The notes under the pieces are model-generated. The model made no database searches. It had not been told where the DNA came from and worked only from the letters and a program-made list of their open reading frames with translations. Below, piece by piece: positions 8,545-17,164 of a DNA stretch of 64,000 bases. The stretch covers positions 1,067,695-1,131,694 of the forward strand of contig JACRMQ010000007.1 in assembly GCA_016214905.1 (NCBI GenBank), read 5' to 3'. The translations under genes and the position numbers were made by a program. Source of the stretch: Ignavibacteriales bacterium (GTDB lineage: Bacteria; Bacteroidota; Ignavibacteria; UBA10030; SZUA-254). How positions within the stretch are numbered: the first letter of the stretch is position 1; each line of letters opens with the position of its first letter.

Positions 8545-8910
8545 ATGTCTAAAATATCTGTTATATCGATTGTTGTGTTCTCTGCTATAGTACTTGCAGG
8601 ATGTTCTCATAAGTGGAAAGCCGAAATTTCGTCGAACACAAGTTGGCACGGTCAATTTGGAACAGGTTCAAAGAACAGTGGCAGTTCGAGGACGGTTGAT
8701 GGATCCGGAAACCAAACAATTAATGTTAGTGACGATGTAAAAGCCTGGTGTTTTGTCCAAAAACAAACATCAGGAGGATACCTAAAGGTGCGATTGAAAG
8801 ATGAAGGTGGTGGGTTGTTCGGAATAGCCGCAGGTGAAACAAGGGAAGCCGAAACAAATAGCCCATACGGTTCAGTTACGCTTGAATCGGATGCCGGTAC
8901 CGGCAATTAA
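8545..8910 (+). CDS. Small lipoprotein, glycine/serine-rich, unknown function
   Basis: 121 residues with a clean lipoprotein signal (lipobox LAGC, C20) and AAAGGAA before ATG 8545. The mature protein has a short beta-sandwich-like pattern with many Gly, Ser, Thr and Asn residues (SSNTSWHGQFGTGS, TINVSDDVKAW, LKVRLKDEGGG). I do not recognise a family. It follows the 8077 lipoprotein without an ECF promoter of its own and is closed by a hairpin terminator at 8934, so the two form one transcription unit. Probably exposed on an envelope surface. Confidence 0.7.
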   Translation: MSKISVISIVVFSAIVLAGCSHKWKAEISSNTSWHGQFGTGSKNSGSSRTVDGSGNQTINVSDDVKAWCFVQKQTSGGYLKVRLKDEGGGLFGIAAGETREAETNSPYGSVTLESDAGTGN

Positions 8911-8933
8911 GAAAAATTGTTCAATAAATACCG

Positions 8934-8972
8934 AATGCCTGAGACAAATAATCCCAGGCATTTCTATTTGTC
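8934..8972 (+). terminator. Rho-independent terminator after the lipoprotein pair
   Basis: Perfect 8-bp stem (AATGCCTG at 8934-8941 with CAGGCATT at 8955-8962), 13-base loop, then a modest T-rich tail. Confidence 0.6.
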
Positions 8973-8992
8973 AAGCAGCATGTCGTATCCTA

Positions 8993-9021
8993 TGTAACCT
9001 TTTATTCTCCGAGGCGACCAT
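8993..9021 (+). promoter_or_regulatory. ECF-type promoter, copy 2
   Basis: TGTAACC at 8993-8999, exactly 17 bp, ACCAT at 9017-9021 (one change from ACTAT), with TTTT after the -35 element. It drives the PKD lipoprotein at 9125. Confidence 0.7.
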
Positions 9022-9124
9022 TAAAGGAACATAATTCAATTATTTTATCTTCTTACACTTCTTGAATATGCTTTGGAGAAATATGCAGGAAGTAAATCTA
9101 AAAATCTCCAAGAAGGATACCATT

Positions 9125-9787
9125 ATGTTAAAACATTTGTCTTTTAAGATAGTTGATGCTAAACGCACTTTCGCATTAATTTTTCAATTCACAATTATCA
9201 TCGCTATAGCAGTTATTGCGCTGAGTGGATGCAAAAAAAACAATCCATCAGAACCGACCGTCGGTTCAAAACAATCTCCCCCTGTTGCTGCTTTTGTTGC
9301 AAATCTGACATCGACGTATACTGGAGGAGCTATTAGATTCGAGGATCGCTCTACTGGTGAACCGACAGCTTGGGAGTGGTCATTCGGAGATGGTTCAACC
9401 TCGAATGAACAAAACCCGATACATGTATATTCAAAAACTGGTGCTTATACGGTTTCTTTGAATGTAAGTAACACTGGTGGGAGCAATGTGGTGACAAAGT
9501 TAAATTACATCAATATAGTTCAAATGTATGTTCAAGTTCGTCACGCATCAGCTTTGACAGGCAGTGTCTCAGTGTCTGTCAAAGGAGTAACTTACGAAAT
9601 ACAAAAAAACGGATATTGCCAAATTCCAGTGTCAAGTGGAGTAGATCTTACTATCTGGGAATGTATTTGGGTAAGCAACGCTTGGTCGTGTCGATGGGAT
9701 GGTCCATACCATGTTTTTCCAAGTAGGAGGTATAGGGTTATTGATGCATCATCTGTTCGTTGGGATTTAACACTTGCATCGGACTAA
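9125..9787 (+). CDS. PKD-domain lipoprotein of the ECF regulon
   Basis: 220 residues from ATG 9125, chosen over upstream ATGs because AAGGAT stands before it and the signal peptide then has normal length (lipobox LSGC near residue 35). Residues about 48-130 are a PKD domain with the hallmark WEWSFGDGS and the strand pattern HVYSKTGAYTVSL. The last 90 residues are a small beta domain rich in Trp and Cys (WECIWVSNAWSCRWDG) that I do not recognise. PKD domains are common in surface proteins and mediate protein or sugar contacts. ECF promoter copy 2 is about 100 bp upstream and a strong terminator follows. Confidence 0.8.
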   Translation: MLKHLSFKIVDAKRTFALIFQFTIIIAIAVIALSGCKKNNPSEPTVGSKQSPPVAAFVANLTSTYTGGAIRFEDRSTGEPTAWEWSFGDGSTSNEQNPIHVYSKTGAYTVSLNVSNTGGSNVVTKLNYINIVQMYVQVRHASALTGSVSVSVKGVTYEIQKNGYCQIPVSSGVDLTIWECIWVSNAWSCRWDGPYHVFPSRRYRVIDASSVRWDLTLASD

Positions 9788-9825
9788 TGCCTACCTAAAT
9801 TATCGACTCTTAAAATACTATTTAG

Positions 9826-9852
9826 AAGCCCTCTGCTACGAGGGCTTTTTTG
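9826..9852 (+). terminator. Rho-independent terminator after the PKD lipoprotein
   Basis: Perfect 8-bp stem (AAGCCCTC with GAGGGCTT), 6-base loop, then a T-run. The -35 element of the next ECF promoter begins 5 bases later. Confidence 0.85.
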
Positions 9853-9856
9853 TTTC

Positions 9857-9885
9857 TGTAACCTTTTCCTACACCAAAAGACTAT
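9857..9885 (+). promoter_or_regulatory. ECF-type promoter, copy 3
   Basis: TGTAACC at 9857-9863, exactly 17 bp, ACTAT at 9881-9885, with TTTT following the -35. It precedes the 1567-residue secreted protein, leaving a leader of about 95 bases. Confidence 0.75.
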
Positions 9886-9988
9886 TAAATGAAACTAATA
9901 ATTCATCTAATTCTAAAATTCAAATACCACGGATGAGCAGCGATGACAATTCTGTTGGTAGCATCAATTCATCGCAGAGGATAATTAT

Positions 9989-12900
9989 ATGTATAGATTT
10001 AAATCATTTAAAATGAAATGTATACAAAGCAAAATGTTCAGCATTTTGGTGTTGGTAATTTTGTTTAATGCAATTTTTTTAACCGATGGATTTTGTCAAA
10101 CAACTAATCAAATTCCTTGCACGGGGGAATACCGTTGGCTTAATGTTTATCCGGATGGACCGGTTAGCTGGGGAGAGGACCAATTAGAAGTACAAGGTAT
10201 AACTCACGATGATGCAAACTGGTATATTACCGCTACGGATCGTTCGGGGATGATTGATCAAGATATTGATAATTGCTATTTATGGAAAATTCCTGTGACT
10301 GAGGATCTAAACGAAAATGTTTTTACAAATCCCAATGTTACATCAGTAAATTTATATCAACTTTCTCCTTTGTGGAATGGCAATGATCCGTTGAGTGGTT
10401 ATATCCATTGGGGAGATTTGGATCATTATCAATATGATGGTGTCGATTATCTGACTGTTCCAGTTACGAGTCCCAGTAAACCATCTCCGGCAATTATTAT
10501 ATTTCGTGCATCTAGTTTGACAATAGCTGGTATAGTGGTTCTTCCTGGTGAACCAGGTAAATCCCAGAAGGATATTGGTTGGTGTGCAGTCAATCCTAAT
10601 TCGGGTGATCTTTATACTTCCAATGACAGCACGAGTATTGTGTTTCGTTATCAAATATCGTGGGGAAGGCTCAGGTCAACAGGATACCAGGCAACCCTAC
10701 CTGTTTATTGGAAAGCAACATATCAATTAACTGATGGTATTTCAAATTCAGATTCTCTACTTGATATGCATAATATGCAGGGTGGAGAATTCACACCAAG
10801 CGGTGACTTTCTCTATCTCAGTAATGGACGTGGAAGTTGCAAGGGTCAGGGGGCATCTGATGCCGGTCATCCTAATGATGGAATTAACATTTTTGACACA
10901 GGTAATTGGGATACTAAAAGTTTTCGAAGGATCAAACATTCCGTCAATCGTTGCTATGAATCGCCTGGTGTATCCGATTGTGGTCATCCATGGACCGATT
11001 GTTTTGATCTAACATACGATTTTGGTTGTGGGGCATTCGAGTCTCATTCGGATCAGCCACAAGGTCTCACGATATGGGATATCGATAAAAAAGGAGCACC
11101 CAATATGTTTGGACAGCTACATGTCCTTGTTGCCAGTATAGGTCTTGGTGGTAATATGGCACAGTTACATCATTACAATTTTCCACTTTGCTTATCCAAT
11201 ACTATTGCTCCTTCAATATCACGTCAGCCTAGTGATGTGTCTGCCATCAAAGGAACGCCTGCAACTTTCAGTATTTCTGCCTCGGGAAGTCGAATCCGAT
11301 TCCAATGGCAAAAAGACGGTGTCAGTATATTTGGTGCAAATGAACCAACATATACTATAAAGTCTGTATGGGATTCAGACAATGGTACTACCTTCCGCTG
11401 TATTGTCTCAAACTGTACGGGAAGTGTTGTGAGTAATAGTGCCGTGTGCACTGTTCTCTTCCCGCCATCAATAACACTTCAACCCAAACGTGCGATTACA
11501 GTCCCTGCTGGTCAACCGGTCACATTCTATATCTCAGCATCCGGTGATCCGATACTGACATATCAATGGCAAAAAAATTGTGTAGATATTCCAGATGCAA
11601 CCAGTCCGAGTTTCACCACACCGATGTCAGCAGTCTCCGATAGCGGCACTCGATACAGATGTATAGTAAAGAATCCGTATGGCACTGCGATTAGTAGCGA
11701 GTGTATACTGCGCGTAATTCCTCGAATCCCATCGACGAATCTAATTTTCAATTCAGGTTTTGAATCTGGAATTACTGATTGGTTTACTGCCGGCGATGTT
11801 CTTTTTGCATCCGCTGGGTATGAACAGGATAGCTCACTCTGCATTCCATTTAAACCGAATCAAACCAGATCATTATATCAGGAAAGTTTCGGTCTTGATC
11901 CATCGACTCAATACCGATTACGAGTAGCCGGGAAATCGTCGACAAATATTGACACGGTTCGAATTAAGATAATAAAAGATTCATCCCCATGGACGCTGTA
12001 TTGTGATTCAATCACTATCGCAGTAACTCCAGAATGGCAATGTATTGATACGGTTCTTATGTCTAAGAATTTTAGTGGCATGATTGACAATAGCCGACTG
12101 ATGATCGACTTTGGCGGTAATTCTCATGATCACTCGAAAATCGGTGATAGTCTATACTTCGATAATATCGAATTCACCCGCGTTGTTGATGGAACACCTT
12201 CCATCACTGTGCAACCGCAGGATCAATATATCATCGATGGATCATGGGCAACATTTTCCATCACTGCTACCTCTGCAACTCCGATGACCTATCAATGGTT
12301 GAAAAATGGATTCCCGATTGAGGGTGGTAACGGTTCGAGTGTGACACTCCCTCGTGCAGTTTTCGCCGATAGCGGTGCTCGCATTCGGTGCATCGTACGG
12401 AATGCAAGGGGTAGCACTTCAAGTAAAACGGTTATGATGCATGTGATTTCAGCGAATCTAATTCAAAATTCTGATTTCCAATTCGGTAAAATGCATTGGT
12501 TCCTCAGTGATACAGTCAATGGTGCATTTGATATTCACAATTTCGATCAAAATTTTGCCGCTGCTGTGAACGTTGTCCAAACAGGTAAGGATGTGCGATT
12601 ATTCCAAAATAGATTCGGTTTGGGACCGGTTACGAAATTTCGGGTACGATTTCACGCAATGGCAGCTCATGAACGGGATACAGTTCAATTCTTTGTATCT
12701 TCTGAAAGTTCACCGAATGTTAAATATTCCGTTCCTTTCACCGTTATTCCGTTACGGAATGTTTGGCAACAATTTGATACAATCCTTACGACTACGAATC
12801 TTTTGAAAACTGTGGGCGATGCATGTATTAACTTTGCGTTCAAATTCGCATCTCACAGCACTGTGTATCTGGACGATGTCCGATGGGAGGTAATTGATAA

Positions 12901-14692
12901 GAGAATTCCATTTGTAACGCTACAACCGACAGATCAAAAGATATTTGAAGGGATGTCTGTTGCATTCGCTGCGAATGTTGTTGGGGTTCCGCCTATATCA
13001 TATCAGTGGCTGAGAAATGACACCCCGATCACTGGTGAAACATCACCAAACCTCACTATGAACGCGCTCGATATTTCGGAGTCAGGAGCAAAATATCGCT
13101 GCATTTTGTCCAATCAGTACGGAAAAACCTCCACACGGTCTACTGCTTTAACAATAGTTGGAAACTTAGTGATTAATTCCGGATTTGAACAGGGGAAGAT
13201 CGGGTGGAACAGCAGCGATTCGACGAAACTACTATTTTCCATGAGAGGTCCGGGATATCTGGGAAAATATGCAGTACAAATTGATGTCAACGATCCTTCA
13301 ACCAAACCGACTTTTTATCAAAGTGGGATCCAGATCGAAAGCTATATGGCATACAACATCAGTTACTATGCGAGATCAGAAAAGGAATATGATACACTCG
13401 TGACATTCATTACAAGTGATACATCCTCACATGCAACATTCGTAGCTCCGATAAGATTCTACCTCGGAAAAGAATGGCGTAAGTATGATACAATCATCGT
13501 AACGAAGGATTGTTCTAATATGGTGACTGGTGCTATGCTTAATTTCTTAATACCGGGAAGCTCACATCGCAGAATTTATCTCGATGAGGTAACATTGAAA
13601 CGTATAACAGGCGGAACTGCTCCGATCATTACGCGCAATCCTGTTGACCGAACAGTCACCGCAGGTGATCCTGCTACGTTCTCTATTCAGGTGATCGGTG
13701 AGGCACCACTCACGTATCACTGGCAGAAGAATGGCGTGGATATTCCGGGTGCAACTTCTCCAAGATATTCAATCCAATCCGCATCACGGAGCGATAGCGG
13801 CTCTATGTACAGGTGCTTGATTGTTAACGACTATGGAATGGTAGCAAGTGAACAGGCAAAACTCGCTGTTATTACTTCAGGAAGGATGAATGGCATTCAG
13901 GTTGTTGCGATTCAAGCCGGATGGAACATGGTCTCGGTTCCATTAACGGTTCCTGATTCCAGAAAATCAGAAATCTTCCCGATGGCAATGGGAGATGCGT
14001 ATGGTTTTAATCAAATGTACGAAGTGTGTGATACGCTTCTGGCAGGGCGGGGATACTGGATTAAGTTCCCAACAACTCAGTCAATTACCATCTCGGGTTC
14101 TGTCCGCACATCCGATACTATATCAGTATCGAATGGGTGGAATCTAATCGGCTGCCCAAGCGATCCGGTTCGTGTCGAATCGATTCAATCGGAACCGGTT
14201 GGTCTTCTCACATCACAATTTTATAATTACAATGGGGAATATGTTGCTGCATCGACATTAGAACCCGGCAAAGGATATTGGGTCAAAATGATACAGCCGG
14301 GGAAACTGATTCTCAATAGTGCTTCACTCGATTCCAAAGCAATGATCAAAATATCGTCATCAGGTGAGGTTCCTCCACCTTCACCGGATGGATCGTTAGA
14401 ACAGGACAACAAAGATGCTGGAATACCAAGTAAGTACGAGCTATCCCAGAATTATCCTAATCCTTTCAATCCGGTGACGACCATTAAGTATCAGTTACCG
14501 CAGGATGTTTTTGTCAGTCTGAAAGTATACAACATCCTTGGTGAGGAGGTTACAACTCTGGTATCCGGTGAGCAAACGGCAGGATACAAGTCGGTAGAGT
14601 TTGATGGCAGTATGCTTTCAACCGGAACATATATATACATGTTGAAAGCAGGAAATTATACCAACATTAAAAAATTGCTACTCCTAAAATAA
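9989..14692 (+). CDS. Large multidomain secreted protein: Ig-like and CBM-like repeats, type IX sorting signal
   Basis: 1567 residues; AGAGGA precedes ATG 9989 and a signal peptide ends near FCQ. Residues about 35-400 form a Cys-containing beta-propeller-like domain. Five immunoglobulin-like domains follow (about 406, 491, 733, 972 and 1210), each with a QWQK/QWLK/HWQK core and a D(S)G...YRC strand. Three carbohydrate-binding-like jelly-roll domains alternate with them (about 584, 823 and 1057; openings such as LIFNSGFESGITDW). A paired GWN...GYW module lies near 1310-1440 and a type IX sorting domain with NYPNPFNP near 1487. It is exported and probably surface-bound, perhaps for adhesion or polysaccharide binding. 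ECF promoter copy 3 puts it in the sigma regulon. Confidence 0.88.
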   Translation: MYRFKSFKMKCIQSKMFSILVLVILFNAIFLTDGFCQTTNQIPCTGEYRWLNVYPDGPVSWGEDQLEVQGITHDDANWYITATDRSGMIDQDIDNCYLWKIPVTEDLNENVFTNPNVTSVNLYQLSPLWNGNDPLSGYIHWGDLDHYQYDGVDYLTVPVTSPSKPSPAIIIFRASSLTIAGIVVLPGEPGKSQKDIGWCAVNPNSGDLYTSNDSTSIVFRYQISWGRLRSTGYQATLPVYWKATYQLTDGISNSDSLLDMHNMQGGEFTPSGDFLYLSNGRGSCKGQGASDAGHPNDGINIFDTGNWDTKSFRRIKHSVNRCYESPGVSDCGHPWTDCFDLTYDFGCGAFESHSDQPQGLTIWDIDKKGAPNMFGQLHVLVASIGLGGNMAQLHHYNFPLCLSNTIAPSISRQPSDVSAIKGTPATFSISASGSRIRFQWQKDGVSIFGANEPTYTIKSVWDSDNGTTFRCIVSNCTGSVVSNSAVCTVLFPPSITLQPKRAITVPAGQPVTFYISASGDPILTYQWQKNCVDIPDATSPSFTTPMSAVSDSGTRYRCIVKNPYGTAISSECILRVIPRIPSTNLIFNSGFESGITDWFTAGDVLFASAGYEQDSSLCIPFKPNQTRSLYQESFGLDPSTQYRLRVAGKSSTNIDTVRIKIIKDSSPWTLYCDSITIAVTPEWQCIDTVLMSKNFSGMIDNSRLMIDFGGNSHDHSKIGDSLYFDNIEFTRVVDGTPSITVQPQDQYIIDGSWATFSITATSATPMTYQWLKNGFPIEGGNGSSVTLPRAVFADSGARIRCIVRNARGSTSSKTVMMHVISANLIQNSDFQFGKMHWFLSDTVNGAFDIHNFDQNFAAAVNVVQTGKDVRLFQNRFGLGPVTKFRVRFHAMAAHERDTVQFFVSSESSPNVKYSVPFTVIPLRNVWQQFDTILTTTNLLKTVGDACINFAFKFASHSTVYLDDVRWEVIDKRIPFVTLQPTDQKIFEGMSVAFAANVVGVPPISYQWLRNDTPITGETSPNLTMNALDISESGAKYRCILSNQYGKTSTRSTALTIVGNLVINSGFEQGKIGWNSSDSTKLLFSMRGPGYLGKYAVQIDVNDPSTKPTFYQSGIQIESYMAYNISYYARSEKEYDTLVTFITSDTSSHATFVAPIRFYLGKEWRKYDTIIVTKDCSNMVTGAMLNFLIPGSSHRRIYLDEVTLKRITGGTAPIITRNPVDRTVTAGDPATFSIQVIGEAPLTYHWQKNGVDIPGATSPRYSIQSASRSDSGSMYRCLIVNDYGMVASEQAKLAVITSGRMNGIQVVAIQAGWNMVSVPLTVPDSRKSEIFPMAMGDAYGFNQMYEVCDTLLAGRGYWIKFPTTQSITISGSVRTSDTISVSNGWNLIGCPSDPVRVESIQSEPVGLLTSQFYNYNGEYVAASTLEPGKGYWVKMIQPGKLILNSASLDSKAMIKISSSGEVPPPSPDGSLEQDNKDAGIPSKYELSQNYPNPFNPVTTIKYQLPQDVFVSLKVYNILGEEVTTLVSGEQTAGYKSVEFDGSMLSTGTYIYMLKAGNYTNIKKLLLLK

Positions 14693-14712
14693 ACTGAAAT
14701 AATTATACTTCG

Positions 14713-14748
14713 AAGCCCGGTCAAAGAGGGGATGATCGGGCTTTTTTG
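14713..14748 (+). terminator. Rho-independent terminator after the Ig-repeat protein
   Basis: AAGCCCG at 14713-14719 pairs with CGGGCTT at 14737-14743, followed by a T-run. Confidence 0.8.
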
Positions 14749-14775
14749 TTATGACTCTCAATATGTTAAAACGTA

Positions 14776-14804
14776 TGTAACCTTTTTAATATCCATCCGA
14801 CTAT
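14776..14804 (+). promoter_or_regulatory. ECF-type promoter, copy 4 (before a short non-coding interval)
   Basis: TGTAACC at 14776-14782, exactly 17 bp, ACTAT at 14800-14804, with CG before ACTAT. No gene follows before a terminator at 14845, so it appears to drive a short RNA. Confidence 0.72.
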
Positions 14805-14810
14805 CCAATA

Positions 14811-14869
14811 ACCTTAAGTAATTAGTTATTCGTGGATTAGTGAAAGCCCTCTTATTGAGGGCTTTTTTG
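14811..14869 (+). ncRNA. Candidate ECF-driven small RNA of about 58 nt
   Basis: The interval between ECF promoter copy 4 and a perfect terminator hairpin has no open frame of any size. A predicted transcript would run from about 14811 to about 14868, with an AT-rich 5' part and the terminator hairpin as its 3' end. A second ECF promoter then serves the next gene separately. Alternative: a gene once stood here and only its promoter and terminator remain. Confidence 0.4.
14845..14869 (+). terminator. Rho-independent terminator of the small RNA candidate
   Basis: AGCCCTC at 14845-14851 pairs with GAGGGCT at 14857-14863 around a 5-base loop, followed by a T-run. Confidence 0.8.
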
Positions 14870-14903
14870 TTCTCTAATACCTCCATAGAGTACGATTCTA
14901 TAC

Positions 14904-14932
14904 TGTAACCTTTTCCTTCTGTATGAGACTAT
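14904..14932 (+). promoter_or_regulatory. ECF-type promoter, copy 5
   Basis: TGTAACC at 14904-14910, exactly 17 bp, ACTAT at 14928-14932, TTTT after the -35. It serves the zinc-ribbon membrane protein at 14978. Confidence 0.75.
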
Positions 14933-14977
14933 ACTGTAACAATAATTAACCCATACTCTCAAAGAAAGGTGACTCCG

Positions 14978-15337
14978 ATGCAAGTTCAAGATCAAATCTT
15001 CGAAAATAATTCAATCAGCGAAGAACGCGAATACGAATGCTCCGATTGCGGAACATCAGTGCTTGAAAATGATAATGTATGCCCGCAATGTGGAGCAAGT
15101 TTAGAAGAGACAATATCTTTAGATGGAATTAACCATGATGAACGAAATAATAATCTTCAGCCTGAAGCAACTACAATTGATGGCTATGAAATCGGGGTTG
15201 GATTTCTGTGGCTCATTGGTGGAATCATCGTTACCGTGGTTACCTACAATATTGCCGCACCCGGCGGAAGCTATATTATTGCACTGGGTCCAATATTACA
15301 CGGTGCTTTAAAGGTAATTAAGGGCTTATTCAGCTGA
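14978..15337 (+). CDS. Zinc-ribbon membrane protein of the ECF regulon
   Basis: 119 residues from ATG 14978; AAGAAAGG lies 8 bases upstream, so it is preferred to a GTG nine bases earlier. Residues about 20-42 are a zinc ribbon with two CxxC pairs (CSDCG and CPQCG). After an acidic linker come two hydrophobic segments (about 73-90 and 96-112), so the ribbon probably lies in the cytoplasm and the C-terminus in the inner membrane. Such small ribbon-plus-membrane proteins are widespread and mostly uncharacterised. It has its own ECF promoter 40-70 bp upstream. Function unknown. Confidence 0.75.
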   Translation: MQVQDQIFENNSISEEREYECSDCGTSVLENDNVCPQCGASLEETISLDGINHDERNNNLQPEATTIDGYEIGVGFLWLIGGIIVTVVTYNIAAPGGSYIIALGPILHGALKVIKGLFS

Positions 15338-15358
15338 TCTGAACACAACCGCACTACC

Positions 15359-15387
15359 TGTAACCTTTTCCTCAAACCATAGACTAT
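15359..15387 (+). promoter_or_regulatory. ECF-type promoter, copy 6
   Basis: TGTAACC at 15359-15365, exactly 17 bp, ACTAT at 15383-15387, TTTT after the -35. It serves the first acyltransferase at 15430. Confidence 0.75.
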
Positions 15388-15429
15388 CTACTTAGAAAAC
15401 ATTATTTAATCAACCGAAAAAGAACCAAT

Positions 15430-16224
15430 ATGCAAAAGACATACTACGAATTCCGACAACTCGAATCAACCAACGAATTAAAACAGTTCCTTTTGCTACG
15501 CTACAGTATTTATCGCGAGAGCCGATTGGCAATGTTTTCTCCCGAAAACGATTTAGGCATTGACCTTGATTGCTACGATGTTAATTCCGTTCACTTCGGT
15601 CTCTTTGAGCATTCCGACGGTATCTCGCGACCTGTTGGCTACATACGCATGATTACAGATCAACGCGGACCTTTTGCCAATGAGATAATAAGTATCGCAA
15701 GCGAATCACAGGAATTGTACAGGAAAGTAACAGATACACCAGCCGAGCCATTCCCGATCATTTCATACTGCCCTGATGGTCAGGTTATAAAAGAATTTTG
15801 TGAAAAGGTTCAATCGAGCGGAAAAAAAGTTGTTGAGGCAAGCCGATTTTCGTTAGATAAATCCATCAGGGGACATAAAATGGCAGATCATTTTCTCACG
15901 GCAATATCCGCCTCGTTTATTGTCCACGATGTCGAGTTTTCGTTAATGACTTGCCATCTGCTTCATAAAAGTTTCTATTCTGGTTTTGGATTCCGGCAGG
16001 TTGAAGGCACTGTAGATTACTACACAGAACTTTATAACTATCGCTTTTTTTGCCTTACTGGTTCAGCGGAATACTTACCGGATGCGGTGAAGGATAGAGT
16101 GCTTCAAATGGCAGAAGCATACGATACAACGGGTCGGATATGTTACTACCCCAATAATCCCGAACAGTTTTACGCGCCGCTCGATAGTTTTATTGAGAGC
16201 CGCCCGATATTCATGGCTGCATAG
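15430..16224 (+). CDS. LuxI-like / FeeM-like N-acyltransferase, copy 1
   Basis: 264 residues, cytoplasmic. The motif order is that of autoinducer synthases and related N-acyltransferases: R24YxxY28 with ESR, an acidic D45xDxYD50 segment, RPVGYIRMITD (67-77) and VEASRF (135-140), matching the ExSR motif of LuxI. These enzymes move an acyl chain from acyl-ACP or acyl-CoA to an amine such as homoserine lactone or an amino acid. The protein is longer than LuxI (about 190-220), closer to FeeM and the PEP-CTERM-associated acyltransferases. A paralogue follows directly. ECF promoter copy 6 is upstream. The product is unknown: signal molecule or acyl-amino-acid lipid. Confidence 0.78.
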   Translation: MQKTYYEFRQLESTNELKQFLLLRYSIYRESRLAMFSPENDLGIDLDCYDVNSVHFGLFEHSDGISRPVGYIRMITDQRGPFANEIISIASESQELYRKVTDTPAEPFPIISYCPDGQVIKEFCEKVQSSGKKVVEASRFSLDKSIRGHKMADHFLTAISASFIVHDVEFSLMTCHLLHKSFYSGFGFRQVEGTVDYYTELYNYRFFCLTGSAEYLPDAVKDRVLQMAEAYDTTGRICYYPNNPEQFYAPLDSFIESRPIFMAA

Positions 16225-16231
16225 TTAGCCG

Positions 16232-16260
16232 TGTAACCTTTCTTCAGCCCGGTCGACAAT
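16232..16260 (+). promoter_or_regulatory. ECF-type promoter, copy 7
   Basis: TGTAACC at 16232-16238, exactly 17 bp, ACAAT at 16256-16260 (one change), with CG before it. It serves the second acyltransferase at 16301. Confidence 0.7.
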
Positions 16261-16300
16261 TATATAGAAATTAACTAAAGAAACTATAAGGAATCATAAA

Positions 16301-17140
16301 ATGCAAAACAAATACTACATCTTCCGAGAACCTAATAACTTCGACGAACTGAAGGCATTACTTCTTCTACGTTACCGCGTATTCCGCGAAAGCCGATTGG
16401 AAAAATTTGTTTCAGAGAATGAGGCTGGTATTGATCTTGATTGCTACGATCTTTACTCACACCACTTTGGATTGTACGAGCATGACGGCGACCGTTCCCG
16501 ACCTGTTGGTTATATCCGTATGGTGACAGATCAGCCGGGAACATTTCGTGATGAGTTGTTTGATCATGCCAAATCGATTCCTTCTATCTATGAGAAAGTA
16601 AATCGAATACCGAAGGAACCATTTCCAGTAATGAACTATTGCCCGTATCGTAACGACATTCGAGAATACTATGCTAACATGAAGCTACAAGGGGAAAAAC
16701 TTGTAGAAGCAGGAAGATTGTCATTAGACAATTCTGTTCGAGGGTTGAAAATTGCAACGAACTTTATCGCATTAATATTTGCATCATTCCTTGTTCATAA
16801 TGTTGACAAGACTATCTTGGCATGTCGTCCAAATCATAAAAATATTTACAATTTATTTGGAGCGATCGTTTTTGACAGCACGATTGAATTTCAATGTGAT
16901 GAAGCTGATAGCAGTGCACTTCTTCTTCTTGCAGCAATGAATTTGCCGGATTCGGTGAAAGAAAAAGTTTACAAGATGGCGGAAGTTTACAAAAAGTTCG
17001 GTCGTATATGTTACAATCCGTCCGAGCCGGAGAATTATTTACCTCCGCTCGGTGCATACATGAAGAGCAAGCCGGTGTTTGCACCAGCCGTAGAGTCCGT
17101 TCCCCTGAACGGACCAAAAACCCAAACCGTAGCCGCGTAA
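16301..17140 (+). CDS. LuxI-like / FeeM-like N-acyltransferase, copy 2
   Basis: 279 residues, clearly a tandem duplicate of the preceding gene. It shares RYRVFRESRL, GIDLDCYD, RPVGYIRMVTD, VEAGRLSLDNSVRG and the end motif GRICYNPSEPE. The LuxI-type ExSR element is E-A-G-R here. The middle region (about 80-130) and the last 20 residues differ most, so the two may differ in acyl or amine preference. AAGGAA precedes ATG 16301. It has its own ECF promoter rather than relying on read-through, so the copies could be tuned separately. No LuxR-type receptor is encoded in the window. Confidence 0.78.
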   Translation: MQNKYYIFREPNNFDELKALLLLRYRVFRESRLEKFVSENEAGIDLDCYDLYSHHFGLYEHDGDRSRPVGYIRMVTDQPGTFRDELFDHAKSIPSIYEKVNRIPKEPFPVMNYCPYRNDIREYYANMKLQGEKLVEAGRLSLDNSVRGLKIATNFIALIFASFLVHNVDKTILACRPNHKNIYNLFGAIVFDSTIEFQCDEADSSALLLLAAMNLPDSVKEKVYKMAEVYKKFGRICYNPSEPENYLPPLGAYMKSKPVFAPAVESVPLNGPKTQTVAA

Positions 17141-17164
17141 CCTTTTATGTATCAAGTCGACTAT
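17136..17164 (+). promoter_or_regulatory. ECF-type promoter, copy 8
   Basis: CGTAACC at 17136-17142 (first base differs), exactly 17 bp, ACTAT at 17160-17164, TTTT after the -35. The -35 overlaps the end of the second acyltransferase gene. It serves the methyltransferase at 17212. Confidence 0.7.

Noticed and set aside
14934-14962. Ninth TGTAAC promoter copy
   Set aside because: TGTAAC is followed by A, without the second C or TTTT, and no ACTAT lies 17 bp on; it overlaps the leader of copy 5.
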